From contig RCTD01000006.1 in NCBI GenBank assembly GCA_014898415.1, positions 1,736,001 through 1,800,000 on the forward strand: a stretch of 64,000 nucleotides of DNA. Direction: 5' to 3'. Below are positions 1 to 13,706 of the stretch, in pieces (position 1 is the stretch's first letter; every line of letters starts with the position of its first letter). Under the pieces are notes generated by a model. It saw nothing but the letters and a program-made list of their open reading frames with translations. It had not been told where the DNA came from and did not search any database. The position numbers and the translations under genes are program-made. This DNA is from Stromatinia cepivora. Lineage: Eukaryota > Ascomycota > Leotiomycetes > Helotiales > Sclerotiniaceae.

Positions 1-357
1 ACTCTGAAAGTACATACCGAATGGCGCCGAATTTGCCAAACAAATCGAAGAGTTCTTCTGGCGTTACGTTGTAGCTGTTATTCCAGAATCCATCAGCCCT
101 ATGCACCTTCATTCCATTTCCATGTGCACCAAATCCACAACCCCATCTCTAAGTCCCTACATCCGCTCTTTCCTGCATCAATCCACATACCTTAGATTCT
201 TGACGAACAGAGCTCTACATTCAGCACATATGTTAGCTACTAATTCTCACTTCTGACACTCAAGAACCACCTCACGCGACCAAATGCAGGTACAATGAGT
301 TAGAAACGGAGGTACATACCGATTAACCTCAGGAGCAAGTTTACCACCTCGATTCAT
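1..357 (-). CDS. SF3B6: Splicing factor 3B subunit 6 (p14/SF3b14), 5' part
   Basis: RNA-recognition-motif protein of the U2 snRNP SF3b complex; the family contacts the branch-point adenosine in the nucleus. Three small exons can be joined in frame on the minus strand: 357-320 (38 nt), 214-191 (24 nt) and 74-18 (57 nt), each followed by a GTATGT-type donor. Together they give a start MNRGGKLAPEVNR, then an RNP2-like ALFVKNLSYNVT, then PEELFDLFGKFGAIR, which matches the beginning of the p14 RRM closely. The remaining exons (RNP1 onward) lie beyond the left edge, so the gene is truncated by the window. The ATG at 357-355 is the first in frame. A 24-nt internal exon is notably small. Identity is confident because the order of the conserved RRM residues is preserved across all three joins. 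Confidence 0.88.
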
Positions 358-1099
358 AGCTTGGCTACAAATTCTCTTCTTTTAATGATTTCCGCTTTGT
401 CGGTTTTTATATTATTCAATTATTGGTGATAAGTTGATGTGAAAAAAGTGTCGTGGTATAGTGTATGTAATCGGAGGGGCGCACAGGTGGAAGGAAGCAA
501 GCCTTCTTTTGTTCGTTGAAGGCACGGGATTTGCGCTAAGTTATATTGAGATTAGCGTCACTACTGACTTCGAAATTTTTAGTATCCGATGAGATCTTGA
601 TAAGATTAGATCTTTTTGATGTTGATTTGAAAAAGTGATAAGGGGATCAGAATCAGAAGTTGGAATTTCACTATTTATCTAATAAAAGATAAAAGAAGGG
701 AAAGATTATATCTTATTTTCGGTGGCTATGCCTATGACCTTCACCTAACTAATATTTAGGCCATCCGCCACGTTGCTTGATTTGCTTTTTTTAAAGGGTA
801 TTTGATTGAACACCAAAATCATTCACAGCCTTCATGCTAGTAACCATTTATGATTTGTGTTTCTGACCAACGATTTCTATGTGTTACACCTGTGATATCT
901 TTATCTCTTCTTGCATATCTGGGTATTGTACCGATTTGTATACAGCAGATGCAAGGAAAGTGACACAACATGATTCTCACGCAGAAAGCCTGTCCGCTGC
1001 ATCAAAGCCTACAGGGCATGCTAAACAAACATTTCGGGGTCAGATCACATGAAGAGGACAGGACACCTTGAAGAGGATTAATTGTTATTCTATATGCAT
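358..1099. other. Intergenic, SF3B6 promoter side
   Basis: About 740 bases between the SF3B6 start and the 3' end of the Zn2Cys6 regulator gene. I see no convincing reading frame, RNA gene or repeat. It should hold the SF3B6 promoter and the 3' UTR of the regulator. Confidence 0.6.
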
Positions 1100-3024
1100 T
1101 TACCACGTTATATATATTTCCTTGAAATCTCCCTTCCCTTCCAAAGTCCCATTCTTTTGATATCCACTTATGTGTAATGATTTCCCCTTATCAACTGTAA
1201 CTTTTGTTCCTGTTATGGTAAATCGTCTCTCTCCAGGAACCCATCCATTCTCATCAGCCCATTCCTCTTCTATGTCTCTCGCGAATCCGGTTGTTCGTGA
1301 ACAGGCATCTGAATCCCATATGCCTTCTCGATATCCTTTGGCTCCCTTGAGAACACCAATCGCTTGACTCCTTAGTAGTCTATTCCGACACTGAGATCCA
1401 ACCATAAACAAAGGAACTATTATCCCAAAGTCAAAGTGGTACTTTCCCTCTCCTTGGGTTATGCGCCCGCGTAGTTTCATCACATACTTCATGATTGTGT
1501 TAAATTCTGGAAAGTATTCGTCCCATTCAATGGCATTGACAATGAACACACTTGATACTTGTATCATCATCATAGCCACCTGAATTTTCGCAAGGCATGC
1601 TGCCAAAAATTCATGAGAATCTTCGGGAGCGCGTAATCCTTTGTCTACTAATGGTGCTGCAATACTTTCCCAACGCGCAATGTCATCAAGATATGTAGCA
1701 CATTCCTGTCTCAGGGCCAGGTTAGTACTAGGTGTAACTGCAACAGAAGTCCAAAAGCAGTTATCATCTCTCAGATCTAGCCCTTCATCATCCGGCAAAT
1801 AGACCATTGGGCTTTTGTCATTCTTCGGCCGTTCCTCAAGGATAGTTTTTCGTGCCGTTGCTATCCAATGAAAATTTCTTCGCAAAATAATCTGCCACCA
1901 ATCATGGCATTCTTTGATATTTGAAAATGATGAAGGCATCGACAGCAGCAAATGATTTAAATCACGAGTTCGTCGCCTATGTAGCTTTGATGATCGTCGA
2001 TCAATTACACAAAGGGCCTGAACGTCAAGATCTGAGAAGGCCCTGCAGAGGTCATCGTCGATTGTACGATCTTGCTGACAGCTGAAGGGATGATGGGTCT
2101 TGCTTTTTTGGTCGAGCATAATTTCATGAAGGAGATTTTCTCCACTGGCAGCATGAGCAGCGGCTGTAGCAAGATGCCCCTGTATACTTTCGATTGAATA
2201 CACAAGTAGACAGGCAATGAGTGCTTTACGAGCATTGTAACGGCTTCCATTTAGAGCTTGTCTCATTCCGACGAGAGCTTTACAATACTGATCAAGGCCA
2301 TGTTGACGGTGTAAAAAAGCCTCTATACCATTTGATGTGCGTCCTTTACTAAAGGCTCCTAGGGCAACCAGAGCTTGCCCAACGAACGGCTCAGATTCGC
2401 TTGCTTGGGGAATTAATCGTTCCCAAACTGATCGGTTGAACAATCTACCGATTTCGCCAGCGAATGTTCCGCAGAAGTAACGAAAATATTGAGAATCTTG
2501 TTCGCTTTCTAGTATAGGGCCGCTTGGTATATGGAAAATCGTTGGTCGTAATTGTGAAGGGAATTCTACCAAGTCCATTGGATTGGTGCGCTCGCGAGAG
2601 GATCGTTGGACAACGTATGATGGGTACCCTTCACATTGTATTCCAGTCTTCCTACACCGTTTGCAAGAAGGTTTTGTTTCCTAATCTTCGTTAACATTCG
2701 CCTTGTCATGGAGTGGTGGAATTGCCGTTAAATACTTCGACTGATCAGCCGACAAGGGATTACATACATCGCATTTGACTCGACGTGCTCTAGAAATTCG
2801 GTAATCAGCCCAAGTTATTTTAGTATTTTCGATGTACGATATTGTAATATGGAGATAAGCCTCGCATACTTGCATGTATAGCATCCCGTCTTAACCTTTT
2901 GATGTTTCACTCGGGACTTCCTGGAATCCTCCAAGGTAGCGTTGATCGCCTCTAAATCTTTTAAAGGCTTTCTCTTATCTGATGGTGGAATGGTCATAAA
3001 CTTTGAAAGGCGAAAAGGCTTCAT
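1100..3024 (-). CDS. Zn2Cys6 (C6) transcription factor
   Basis: Fungal binuclear zinc cluster regulator, predicted nuclear, about 585 aa. Exons: 3024-2870, 2789-2768 (only 22 nt) and 2680-1100; the joins are in frame and rebuild the zinc cluster exactly. Exon 1 ends in GCYTC, exon 2 encodes (K)ARRVKCD, exon 3 opens ETKPSCKRCRKTGIQCEGYP. The six cysteines therefore have the canonical spacing C-x2-C-x6-C-x6-C-x2-C-x6-C at about residues 48-75. The rest (about residues 95-585) is a helical region resembling the fungal-specific transcription factor middle domain (for example ALVALGAFSKG followed by a QYCKALVGMRQAL-type helix). A divergent Fungal_trans_2-like assignment is likely but not certain. 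Target genes cannot be predicted; no metabolic cluster is adjacent. The flank upstream of the start passes into AT-rich repeat DNA within about 330 bases. Confidence 0.85.
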
Positions 3025-3356
3025 TGTTGCTGTTCTTGCATTTCAACATCATCATGGGCGACATGTATTCTTGTATCCCATGTATGTCCTTAAACAACCT
3101 GAAATTCTTGGCGGATCATCTCTCAATGGCTGTGGGCTCAAAAAAGTGTATGTCTTGATTGATGTGATCTATTTCACTTCACTCAGTTCACTAAATGTGT
3201 AGGAAGCAGAGGGGCTCACACCGGCTAACTAAACTGCCTAACCTAATTAGGTCACCGTCTCAACATATCCGGGGCTTAATAGCCTATATTCAATTCGAAA
3301 GTGCCCTAACGATGGAATTCTGCTAATGTATCGCCCAATTAAGCTTACTAGGCAGA
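3025..3356. other. Upstream flank of the regulator gene
   Basis: About 330 bases of ordinary composition between the regulator start and the AT-rich block. No gene seen; it probably contains the regulator's promoter. Base composition falls sharply after about 3460. Confidence 0.5.
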
Positions 3357-5150
3357 TGTTCAGCCGGCCGGTGCGTTCAGTTGGCTCGTGAACCCTTCTA
3401 GTCTCCCGCTAAGGAAGTGTACGGCGTATTCTAGAATGATGATCAATTCAATCCTAGCGTTGTTAGGCTCAAGTACGATTGTGGGTTTATATAGTCTAGG
3501 AATTATAACTCTAAGAATAGATAATCCTTTTATAATAATTATATACAAGAAATAAATTTTTTATAAGAGAAAATTTATATATATTATAAACTATTTCGAA
3601 CTAATCGGAAATAAACTAGTTTATTATAAAAAGTTTAAACGAGTACTTTTATATTTTTTATTTATTTATATAAAATATTTATATTTATATATTGATTTAA
3701 TTTATTACTAGTATTATAATATATAATTAGAATATATTTAACTTATAGTTAAAGATTAAAAATAATATTATTTTATAATTTTAATAACTTCTAGTTTATG
3801 AAAATAAAATTATTTTAATAATATAAATTTATTAAATTCAATATATATTATAAGAGTTACAAATAATAAAGAATTAATTAATTATAAAATAAAAGTAAAA
3901 CTTTTCATTATTTTTTAATTAATGAAAAAGTTATTCTTTTAAATTCAATATAAAACGATATCGGAATAATAATAATTTATTCTTTATATAATAAATAAAA
4001 AAATCTTTTAGAATTTTTCAAATTAATTAATAATATTTTTTTATTTATATATTTATATTCTATATAGAGATTATCTCTTTATAGATTTCCGAGTAATATA
4101 TTTATATAATTATAATATATAATTTTTTTATTATAGAATAAAATTTATAAATATATAATTAAAATCATTAAATGAATTATAAAAGTAGATTAATAAATTG
4201 AAAATTTTCGATCTACTTTATTAATTCTTTTATTCGGAAATAGAAAATAATAAATGATTTTATTTTAACATAATTTAATATATATTGAAACTAATAAGTT
4301 TATACGATACTAATAATATTTATTATTATTATTCATTATTTAATATTTAAATTTGGATTATTATTATATCGATCGGCAAATATACTTATAATCTATTAGA
4401 TATTTATATATACAAAGTTATTAGTATAATAATCTACTTCCTCTCTATAATTAATAACTTTAAAAACGTAGAAAAAATATTCTAGATATTTATAAAAATA
4501 ATATTATATATATATATTTTTTGGATATAGAATAGAGATATTCAATCGATATTTCAAGTTATATAAACAATTATACAAAAAAGACTTATTCTTAAAAATT
4601 ATTCGAAGATAATAATCTAAAATTGAAATTATTCTTATAAACTATCTTTATTTAATTGATTTATATTATCTAGTTTAAAACTATTTATCTTATAAATAAT
4701 CAACAAATCATTATTTATTTTAATTTTTTCAAATTAAAATTATTTATATTATTATTATATTATAAAATTATATTAAATATTGAAATTCTTTAATTTTGAA
4801 ATATATATTATTATTTTTTAAATTTTCTTGAATTCGAAGATATTTCAATTTATATCTAAATTCTACTTTTGAAGAATTATATTTTTTTCGAATTTTCTAT
4901 TCTTTTTTTAAGTACTTTGCATTGTATATTGTACTGTACGATGAATATAATAAATGACGAGGGTGAAAAGGGGGCTAATTTTAAAAAAGACGAGCTAGAA
5001 AAAAATCGACGAAGCTAGAAAATGATTAAGGAAGCTAGAAAAAGATCGGGGAAGCTAGAAAATAAATGTATGCCGTAATATATGACTGTATTATATATCT
5101 AAGCTAACAATTTTACTTAGGATATATTCTTGATTCCTTTAAAAGTCAGA
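3357..5150. repeat. RIP-degraded AT-rich repeat relic
   Basis: The first about 110 bases are GC-balanced and begin TGTTCAGCCGG at 3357, which reads like an LTR or inverted-repeat terminus. The sequence then becomes extremely AT-rich to about 4940, with no reading frame of note. The right part (about 4470-5145) is the same repeat as at about 58040-58705, in the same orientation. Both contain the distinctive stretch with short repeats of GAAGCTAGAAAA followed by ATGCCGTAATATATGACT. About 3860-4000 also resembles the reverse complement of about 15770-15915. It is best read as stacked transposon relics altered by RIP. The left boundary is an inference from the TGTTCAG terminus; no matching right terminus or target duplication was found. 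Confidence 0.6.
4968..5050. repeat. Short tandem GAAGCTAGAAAA repeats
   Basis: Four degenerate copies of an approximately 20-base unit (GAAGCTAGAAAA followed by about 8 bases such as AGATCGGG). The same array, with about three copies, lies at about 58587-58640 inside the hAT-type element, so it is an old part of a dispersed repeat family rather than a local expansion. Confidence 0.6.
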
Positions 5151-5870
5151 TCCTGGGGGCCGTCCACGTTGGAGAGAGGTGTTCGAGAACAGTTGTGCTT
5201 GCGATCCAATGGAACTTATTGGAATGCTACACAGACGAGTGTTTGGTGGCATTGTATCAGTAGATACTAATTATGAGTATATGGGAAGGACCCAATTTCC
5301 CAGGCACCAATAGTGGGGCTACTCGTTGAAGCTTTCGGCCTCCCCTTCAACGTCCAGACGACTATGCCATTAAACTTCATAAGTCCTTTGCACAAACGAG
5401 CAAATTATACCTACCATATCCCAACCTAATCCCAAGTTAAGGAAGATTTAGGCAGTGCTCATATCTTCCCAATGCTTTCATCGCAGCTTTGGCGGATAGA
5501 ATGTTAGTGGCTGACCCTAAGGGACCTTAAAATACTTTCTGTACGGATTTTCAAATCCTTCCTAGAAGGACCATAAATTTATATGAGAAGAACATCATGT
5601 ATATATATTTGTTAAGCAAAAGTCAAAAAATCAGACTCTCAATATTTGAAGAACAATATATACAAGAAGATTATATATTTCGGATTCGGCAAAAGTGAAG
5701 CCATTGCTACTTCGAACTACGATCACAAATTTACATAACCGATAACTAATCATTCATTTATTAACTTTATTCATTTTTTGAATTTTTTTATTCAAATTAT
5801 TCACTTTATCATTAGATCACGAAAATCATATTTATAAAGAATATATTCATTTTCAAATATATATAGATTT
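5151..5870. other. Intergenic, no gene recognised
   Basis: Composition returns to normal from about 5150 to 5600, then becomes AT-rich again towards 5870. I see no coding sequence with recognisable conservation and no tRNA-like cloverleaf. Confidence 0.5.
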
Positions 5871-6030
5871 AGTTTCAAACTAATAATTTTAATTCAAAAC
5901 CAATAATTTTAATTCAAAACTAATAATTTTAACTCAAAACTAATGATTTTAATTCAAAACTAATGATTTTAACTCAAAACTAATGATTTTAATTCAAAAC
6001 TAATGATTTTAATTCAAAACTAATGATTTT
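5871..6030. repeat. 20-bp minisatellite, 8 units
   Basis: Eight head-to-tail 20-base units based on AATTCAAAACTAATGATTTT, with C/T and A/G variants between units. The variation is almost wholly transitions (AACTC/AATTC, AATAA/AATGA). It ends where the sequence changes to AGTTCGGGTT, about 70 bases before the decayed 2EXR gene. Confidence 0.9.
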
Positions 6031-6098
6031 AGTTCGGGTTTTAAAGAATTGAAAAGTATAATGATCTTCAAAAATATATTGATTTTGAAGATCATTAA

Positions 6099-7293
6099 TT
6101 GAAGAATATGAAGAATTTATTAGTTCATTTTGGACCCACTCATCCTTCCAAGAAGAGCAAAAAAGTATGGAATGTATACATGGGAAGTATTTCTAGCTCC
6201 CTTAGGGAGAGCAGTCTTGAAACACTTCCTCCAGTACCGGTACCAAACATCATTATCGACATTCTTTATAACATTCATAACTCGTCAAAAATGGAATTCT
6301 TTTCAGAGGGTGGCAATCCGTTTTGTCCTTTATCCTCTCGCGTTCGAGGCGACACATTCGCACAACCTGTCGAAGGAGATACAACCCGCTATGGCCTCGA
6401 AAGTATAGGAGATTGGCCCGACAAAGGGACATCAGACCTGAAATGGAGTTCCAAAAATTGGAAGCTTGCGCTGATTGAATTTACTTCTGTTTATCTAAAT
6501 AGACTAAAGGTTGTGCAAAAAGCCTGGCTCGAAACAACCGAGATTTCTTTCACGCGATTCTCAGACCTACCTTCCGAAGTAGGGATCTCGATATTGACTC
6601 TATTGTTATATGCATGGCGGAATTGTTTTCGATAAGGCTGGCTATGCCGATTCATGGGGACCCAACCGCCGGTTTAAAGAAAACATGCGTCCAGATCCTG
6701 GTGCTATTGCTGCTTGCTACGAGTCGAGAGCTATCGCCTTGATGCACTACCATGTTTTGGAGGGACCGCCAATATATTTTGGTAATAACACTGGACCAAC
6801 AGTACATTTTAATCCCCGTGGCAATGACATTATCTATGTGGATGATACGTTCGTGTCACCTTTTACCTCATTCATCACACGCCTTGCAATAAACTTTGAT
6901 GACCTTCCCCTCGTCTATCAAGCTGTTAGTTTCAACAAATAATCCATTACTAAAGCCACTGCAATTAGAAATCGCAAGTATTTGCGGTCACATGGTTTGA
7001 CATCTTTAAGGAAGCTCTTCTTGGTTAAGATAGAACCGATTTGTTGGAGGCCACAGCAAGTCCTAGATTTGGAGGACTCGGCGGAAAAGTATTACTTTAA
7101 CGGCCCATTTCCTCATGATATTGAAGAATACCGCAAATGCTTCATAGAGGAGCATCTAAGCGAGGCAGAAAAGAAATCAGGTGTTCCGGAAGTACGATTT
7201 GTCAAAGAAAAATTTACTCCAGGACTCCTGGTCGTTAGATATGTGAACTCTGATGTTTTTTTGTTATGTTCACGGTCTTCTTCATTGTCTTGA
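6099..7293 (+). pseudogene. 2EXR-domain gene, probably broken
   Basis: Resembles the fungal 2EXR family, lineage-expanded proteins of unknown function whose N-terminal motif runs 'F..F..LP.EVR..IW'. Here FTRFSDLPSEVGISI is read from about 6550 in one frame. The following family-like part (DPGAIAACYESRAIAL, then HFNPRGNDIIYVDD) is in the next frame from about 6610, so the motif is split by a frameshift near 6600-6612. An in-frame TAA at 6940-6942 then interrupts the continuation (SHGLTSLRKLFLVKIEPICW onward to about 7290). An unannotated intron could explain one defect, but I find no good splice pair that repairs both. The expected Arg and Trp of the EVR..IW motif are also lost. The N-terminal stretch 6099-6540 may be non-coding. 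Most likely a pseudogene next to RIP-affected DNA. Confidence 0.5.
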
Positions 7294-8470
7294 TCTTACC
7301 TGTGTTAATTACTTATACTGTCTTAGCATCCAAATAATGGTGCCACTTGACTATCTCATCGATCATATTACAAGTAGCTCGGTAGCATTATGTTTTAGCA
7401 TCTGGCTTGTCGGTAAATGGGTGGTATATGGTGTATATCGGACAGCTGCAATTGTAGCGCGGTGTGTTTGGCTCGAACATGGTGGGCAACTTTTATGATA
7501 TCTCAAGGGCTTTAGGTTGTTTACTTAATATGTAACCTCAATTCACGTCGCTATTAATGAAAATTACTGCACTCTTCACAACTTCATGTATTATATCTAT
7601 ATTCAAAGTCCAAATTGCTCATCATTCTGTTATAATAAATCTGCTGTCTGATTTTGATATTTGAGTAAGGTATTGTCTGTCCATTGCCAAGTACTCAAGC
7701 TGGCTCAAATGTAGGATTTCATTTTTATTTCCATCAATTATTCATCGCCGATTTCTTAAATCATGAGTTCTTTCTCATTATATCTGTATAAATCCAGAGG
7801 ACTTTCTATTTTCTGACGTTGACGTAGAAGCATATTCCCAATATAATAATCACACACAACGGCCCTCCTCACATAGCTCCCATAATCACAATCCTATTTT
7901 CCATTACGCTCACATGCGACATATCATCTAAATAGGTATGCGTCACTTGAAATCATATCGCATCATACTTCCTCACCTATCCTGTCCTTCCATACCTCCT
8001 AGTTTATCCCCCCCACCCATCCTCAACCATCGTCTTTCAATCCATCCACCCATCACTTTTTATCCATTCTACCCCCATTCATATACAATGAAGAACTATC
8101 CATATACGCCCCCTCTTGACTCACTCAATCAAATAAGTAATCAAATTTACGAAAAAGAAAGAAAGAAAGACACTAATCAAATCAGAAGGATTAAAACCAA
8201 GAACCAAAAACTAAAAAGTACCAAAAAACGAATGTGTAATCATTTAGTATCTAAGAAACAATCAATACAAAAGCCAATCCCTTCTCACAAGGTATAACAG
8301 CTCGATCCAGGCCAAGTCAAACACAACATCACCCATCGATCTCTCCTTCCATCAATCATTCATCTCCCACTAATGTCCACTCTATCTTCAATCAATCTCC
8401 CAAACTCCTCTCTTAAAATCCATCCATCCTCTAATCCCAATCTACACAAGCCAGCCCCCCCGCCCCCCAT
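7294..8470. other. Intergenic and 3' UTR, low complexity
   Basis: Nearly 1.2 kb without a supported gene. From about 7930 to 8470 the plus strand is C/T- and A-rich low-complexity sequence, presumably the transcribed 3' UTR of the convergent kinase gene. The open stretches here have skewed composition and no recognisable domain. Confidence 0.5.
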
Positions 8471-11329
<2,859 letters not shown>

Positions 11330-11945
11330 TGTCGAGGATCCTTTCGAAACCTAGACAATAATTATCGATACTAAAGAGTAAGAATGAAGCTGCTAAACAG
11401 CATACAAATGATTGACAAAGAATGTTGATACTGATGAAGGGTGGTACGAGAATGAGAAGTAAGGAATACTTTTGTTTGTTTTCCACTATGAGCGCTCTTG
11501 CCTATGGAAAGATTCTCTTGCTCCTAATGGAAAGGATCACTGTTTGATATAATTGGAAAGAACGAATTTGCATTTAGGTATAGTAGTTTGTGTTTATTAT
11601 GAGATAACCGATTAGAGCAAGTTCTCCTGTGTAAAAACCTGATTGAACTCTTTTGGAAATACGCCTGTAGTGCTATGCAAACCTCCTCATCCCATTTTGC
11701 GTAGTCTGCTCCTGTTAAACAGAGAACTGCTCAGGTCGGAGACCTATGCAAAAACATTACATTTCCACTTCGTATTTCATGTAAATATCATGAAATCGCA
11801 AGCGCCAAAGAAATACATGAAAGTAAAGAGAAAGTTGTACAGTAAATGTGAGAAGTAAAGTCACCACCAGTCTCGAAACATTGCAAAAACATAGAGTGAG
11901 TACAATGAGACGATCGAAGCCTGCCTATGCAAACGACAATGACGT
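11330..11945. other. Intergenic between kinase and FKBP genes
   Basis: About 600 bases holding the kinase promoter/5' UTR and the FKBP 3' UTR; both genes are on the minus strand. No further gene seen. Confidence 0.5.
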
Positions 11946-13706
11946 TTACTTGATCTCAAGGAGCTTGACATCGAAGGTCAAAGTAGAGTTACCTGGGATA
12001 CCAGGGACACCTTTGCTGCCGTATGCAAGGTGTGCTGGAATAGTCAATCTTCGTTCTCCACCAGCTGCCATCCCAGCAACACCAATGTCCCAACCCTTGA
12101 TAACCTCGCCAGCACCAAGCTTGAAGGAGAAAGGCTTGCCTTTCTTATTTGCTAGATTTCAAACGTTAGAAGGTCCTAGATACTTGAGTGGATATAAACT
12201 TACAGTCAAAGACCTTGCCATCTGTAAATTTTCCAATGTAGCGCATGCCAACTCTGTTGCCCTTCTTGGCGGCTGGACCGGTACCAAGCTTCTTGTCATC
12301 GATCTTTACTCCATCAACGGTTCTGACACCCAATGCAGGCTTTTTCGCATCAACCTTAGGTGCGGCAGATCCGGTAGGTCCTTGCTCGAGGTTCTTGGCG
12401 AACTGAACTTTCTTATCGGCCTTCTCATCCTTAGCTGCCTCCTTCTTGGCCTCCTCTGCCTTGACAGGGGCAGCATCGCCATTGTTCTTCTTCAACTTCT
12501 TTTGTTGCTTTTTGCTAAGCTTTGGCTCTTCGGCAGCAGCTTCCTTAGCGATGATGGCATCGAGAGATGCAGCCTCCTCGAGTTCGTCGGCGGAGCGCTT
12601 GTTCTTGCCCTTCTTCTCAGCCTTGACAAGCTTTGGGGCTTCCTCTTCATCGGAATCGACCTCGGTAATGCGGGCACCATCAAGCTCATCGCTCTCATCC
12701 GAGTCCATCTCGAGTTCGAGCTCATCCTCATCTGGAGAGAGGTCATAGTCCTCATCATCTTCCTCATCAGAGTCGTAAACCTCGTGGTGATGGTTATGTC
12801 CGTTATCGTCTGGGATCACGTAGTTACCAGTAAGGTAAATTGTGTGAGTACCGGTAACCTTGAAGAAAACGGTCTCATCCTCACCAATGGTGATGTCGAG
12901 AGGTTGTTGATAGTGCTGTGTAACGGTTAGCATGATTTATTGAATAGGCAGTCTTGAAAACATACGCTTTCAGGGTCGAGAGTGCAGAGAACATATTCCT
13001 CAATCTCAATATCTTCACCATCGTCACTCTCCTCTTCGCTATCCTCTTCATCATCGGTGGCGGCCTTGGCCTTTCCTTTCTTAGCGACCTTCTTGGCGGA
13101 AGCGTCTTCCATTTCTTCGTCGGAATCATCTTTGCCGATGGAAGCAAGGAGCTCCTTGAGTGCGGCTTGCTTTTGGGCCTTCTTGGACTTGGAAGGATCG
13201 CTTGGTCCACCGTTGGCTTCTTCGTCATCATCTTCACTGTCTTCGTCTGATCCAGAGTCATTATCTGCCAACAAAGCACGTAATAAATCATCCGAACCTT
13301 CATCATCATCTTCACTGTCCTCCTCATCTCCACCACTTGATTGGCGAATGATCTTCAAGGTCGCGCGAGGTTTGACACCATCTTCGACATCATCAGCAGG
13401 TTCAGTTGGGTCGATTGCTGCCATGGTAATGCGGAACTAAAGATTGAATCATTAACATCTATAGTTTCCAGTGAAGCCTACTTGGTAGATAGAACAGCGA
13501 GAGCAACAGCAACATCAAAATAGTAAAAGCAGGATGAAACATACGGTAGCTGGGAAATCTGGAACGGCAGGAATGATAATATCTCCTGCTGGGACCTCAA
13601 GGCCATACATAGCGACTGTGGCGCAAGTTAGATAAATTATTTCGCAATACCACAACATGGCAAACAAGCCGATATTGACATTCTACTCACCTGGAAGAAG
13701 AGGCAT
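11946..13706 (-). CDS. FPR4: Nucleolar FKBP-type prolyl isomerase (Fpr3/Fpr4 type)
   Basis: Predicted 491-aa peptidyl-prolyl cis-trans isomerase, probably nuclear/nucleolar. Five exons join in frame: 13706-13691 (16 nt), 13615-13545, 13436-12966, 12915-12204 and 12151-11946. Exon 1-2 gives [17 protein letters not shown], the nucleoplasmin-like N-terminal fold typical of Fpr3/Fpr4/FKBP39. Two long acidic tracts of Asp/Glu/Ser follow (residues about 55-170 and 235-300). A Lys-rich tract ([12 protein letters not shown]) precedes the C-terminal FKBP domain from about residue 385, with [16 protein letters not shown], then [16 protein letters not shown] and a terminal [11 protein letters not shown]. 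The residues lining the FK506 pocket that I can see are conserved. In yeast this family acts as histone chaperone and histone proline isomerase; that role here is inferred. The symbol is by type; fungi with a single copy use fpr4 or fpr3. Confidence 0.93.

Noticed and set aside
5151..5420. Possible tRNA or small RNA gene in the GC-balanced patch
   Set aside because: No acceptor/T-loop pair consistent with a cloverleaf and no A/B box arrangement could be made out.
7938..8297. 119-codon plus-strand frame
   Set aside because: Low-complexity Pro/Ser/His/Lys composition in the 3' flank of the convergent kinase gene; no motif or splice support.
11848..12930. Long plus-strand open frame (360 codons)
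   Set aside because: It is antisense to the FKBP gene. The minus strand gives a fully spliced Fpr3/Fpr4 protein; the plus frame is open only because of Asp/Glu/Lys-rich codons.
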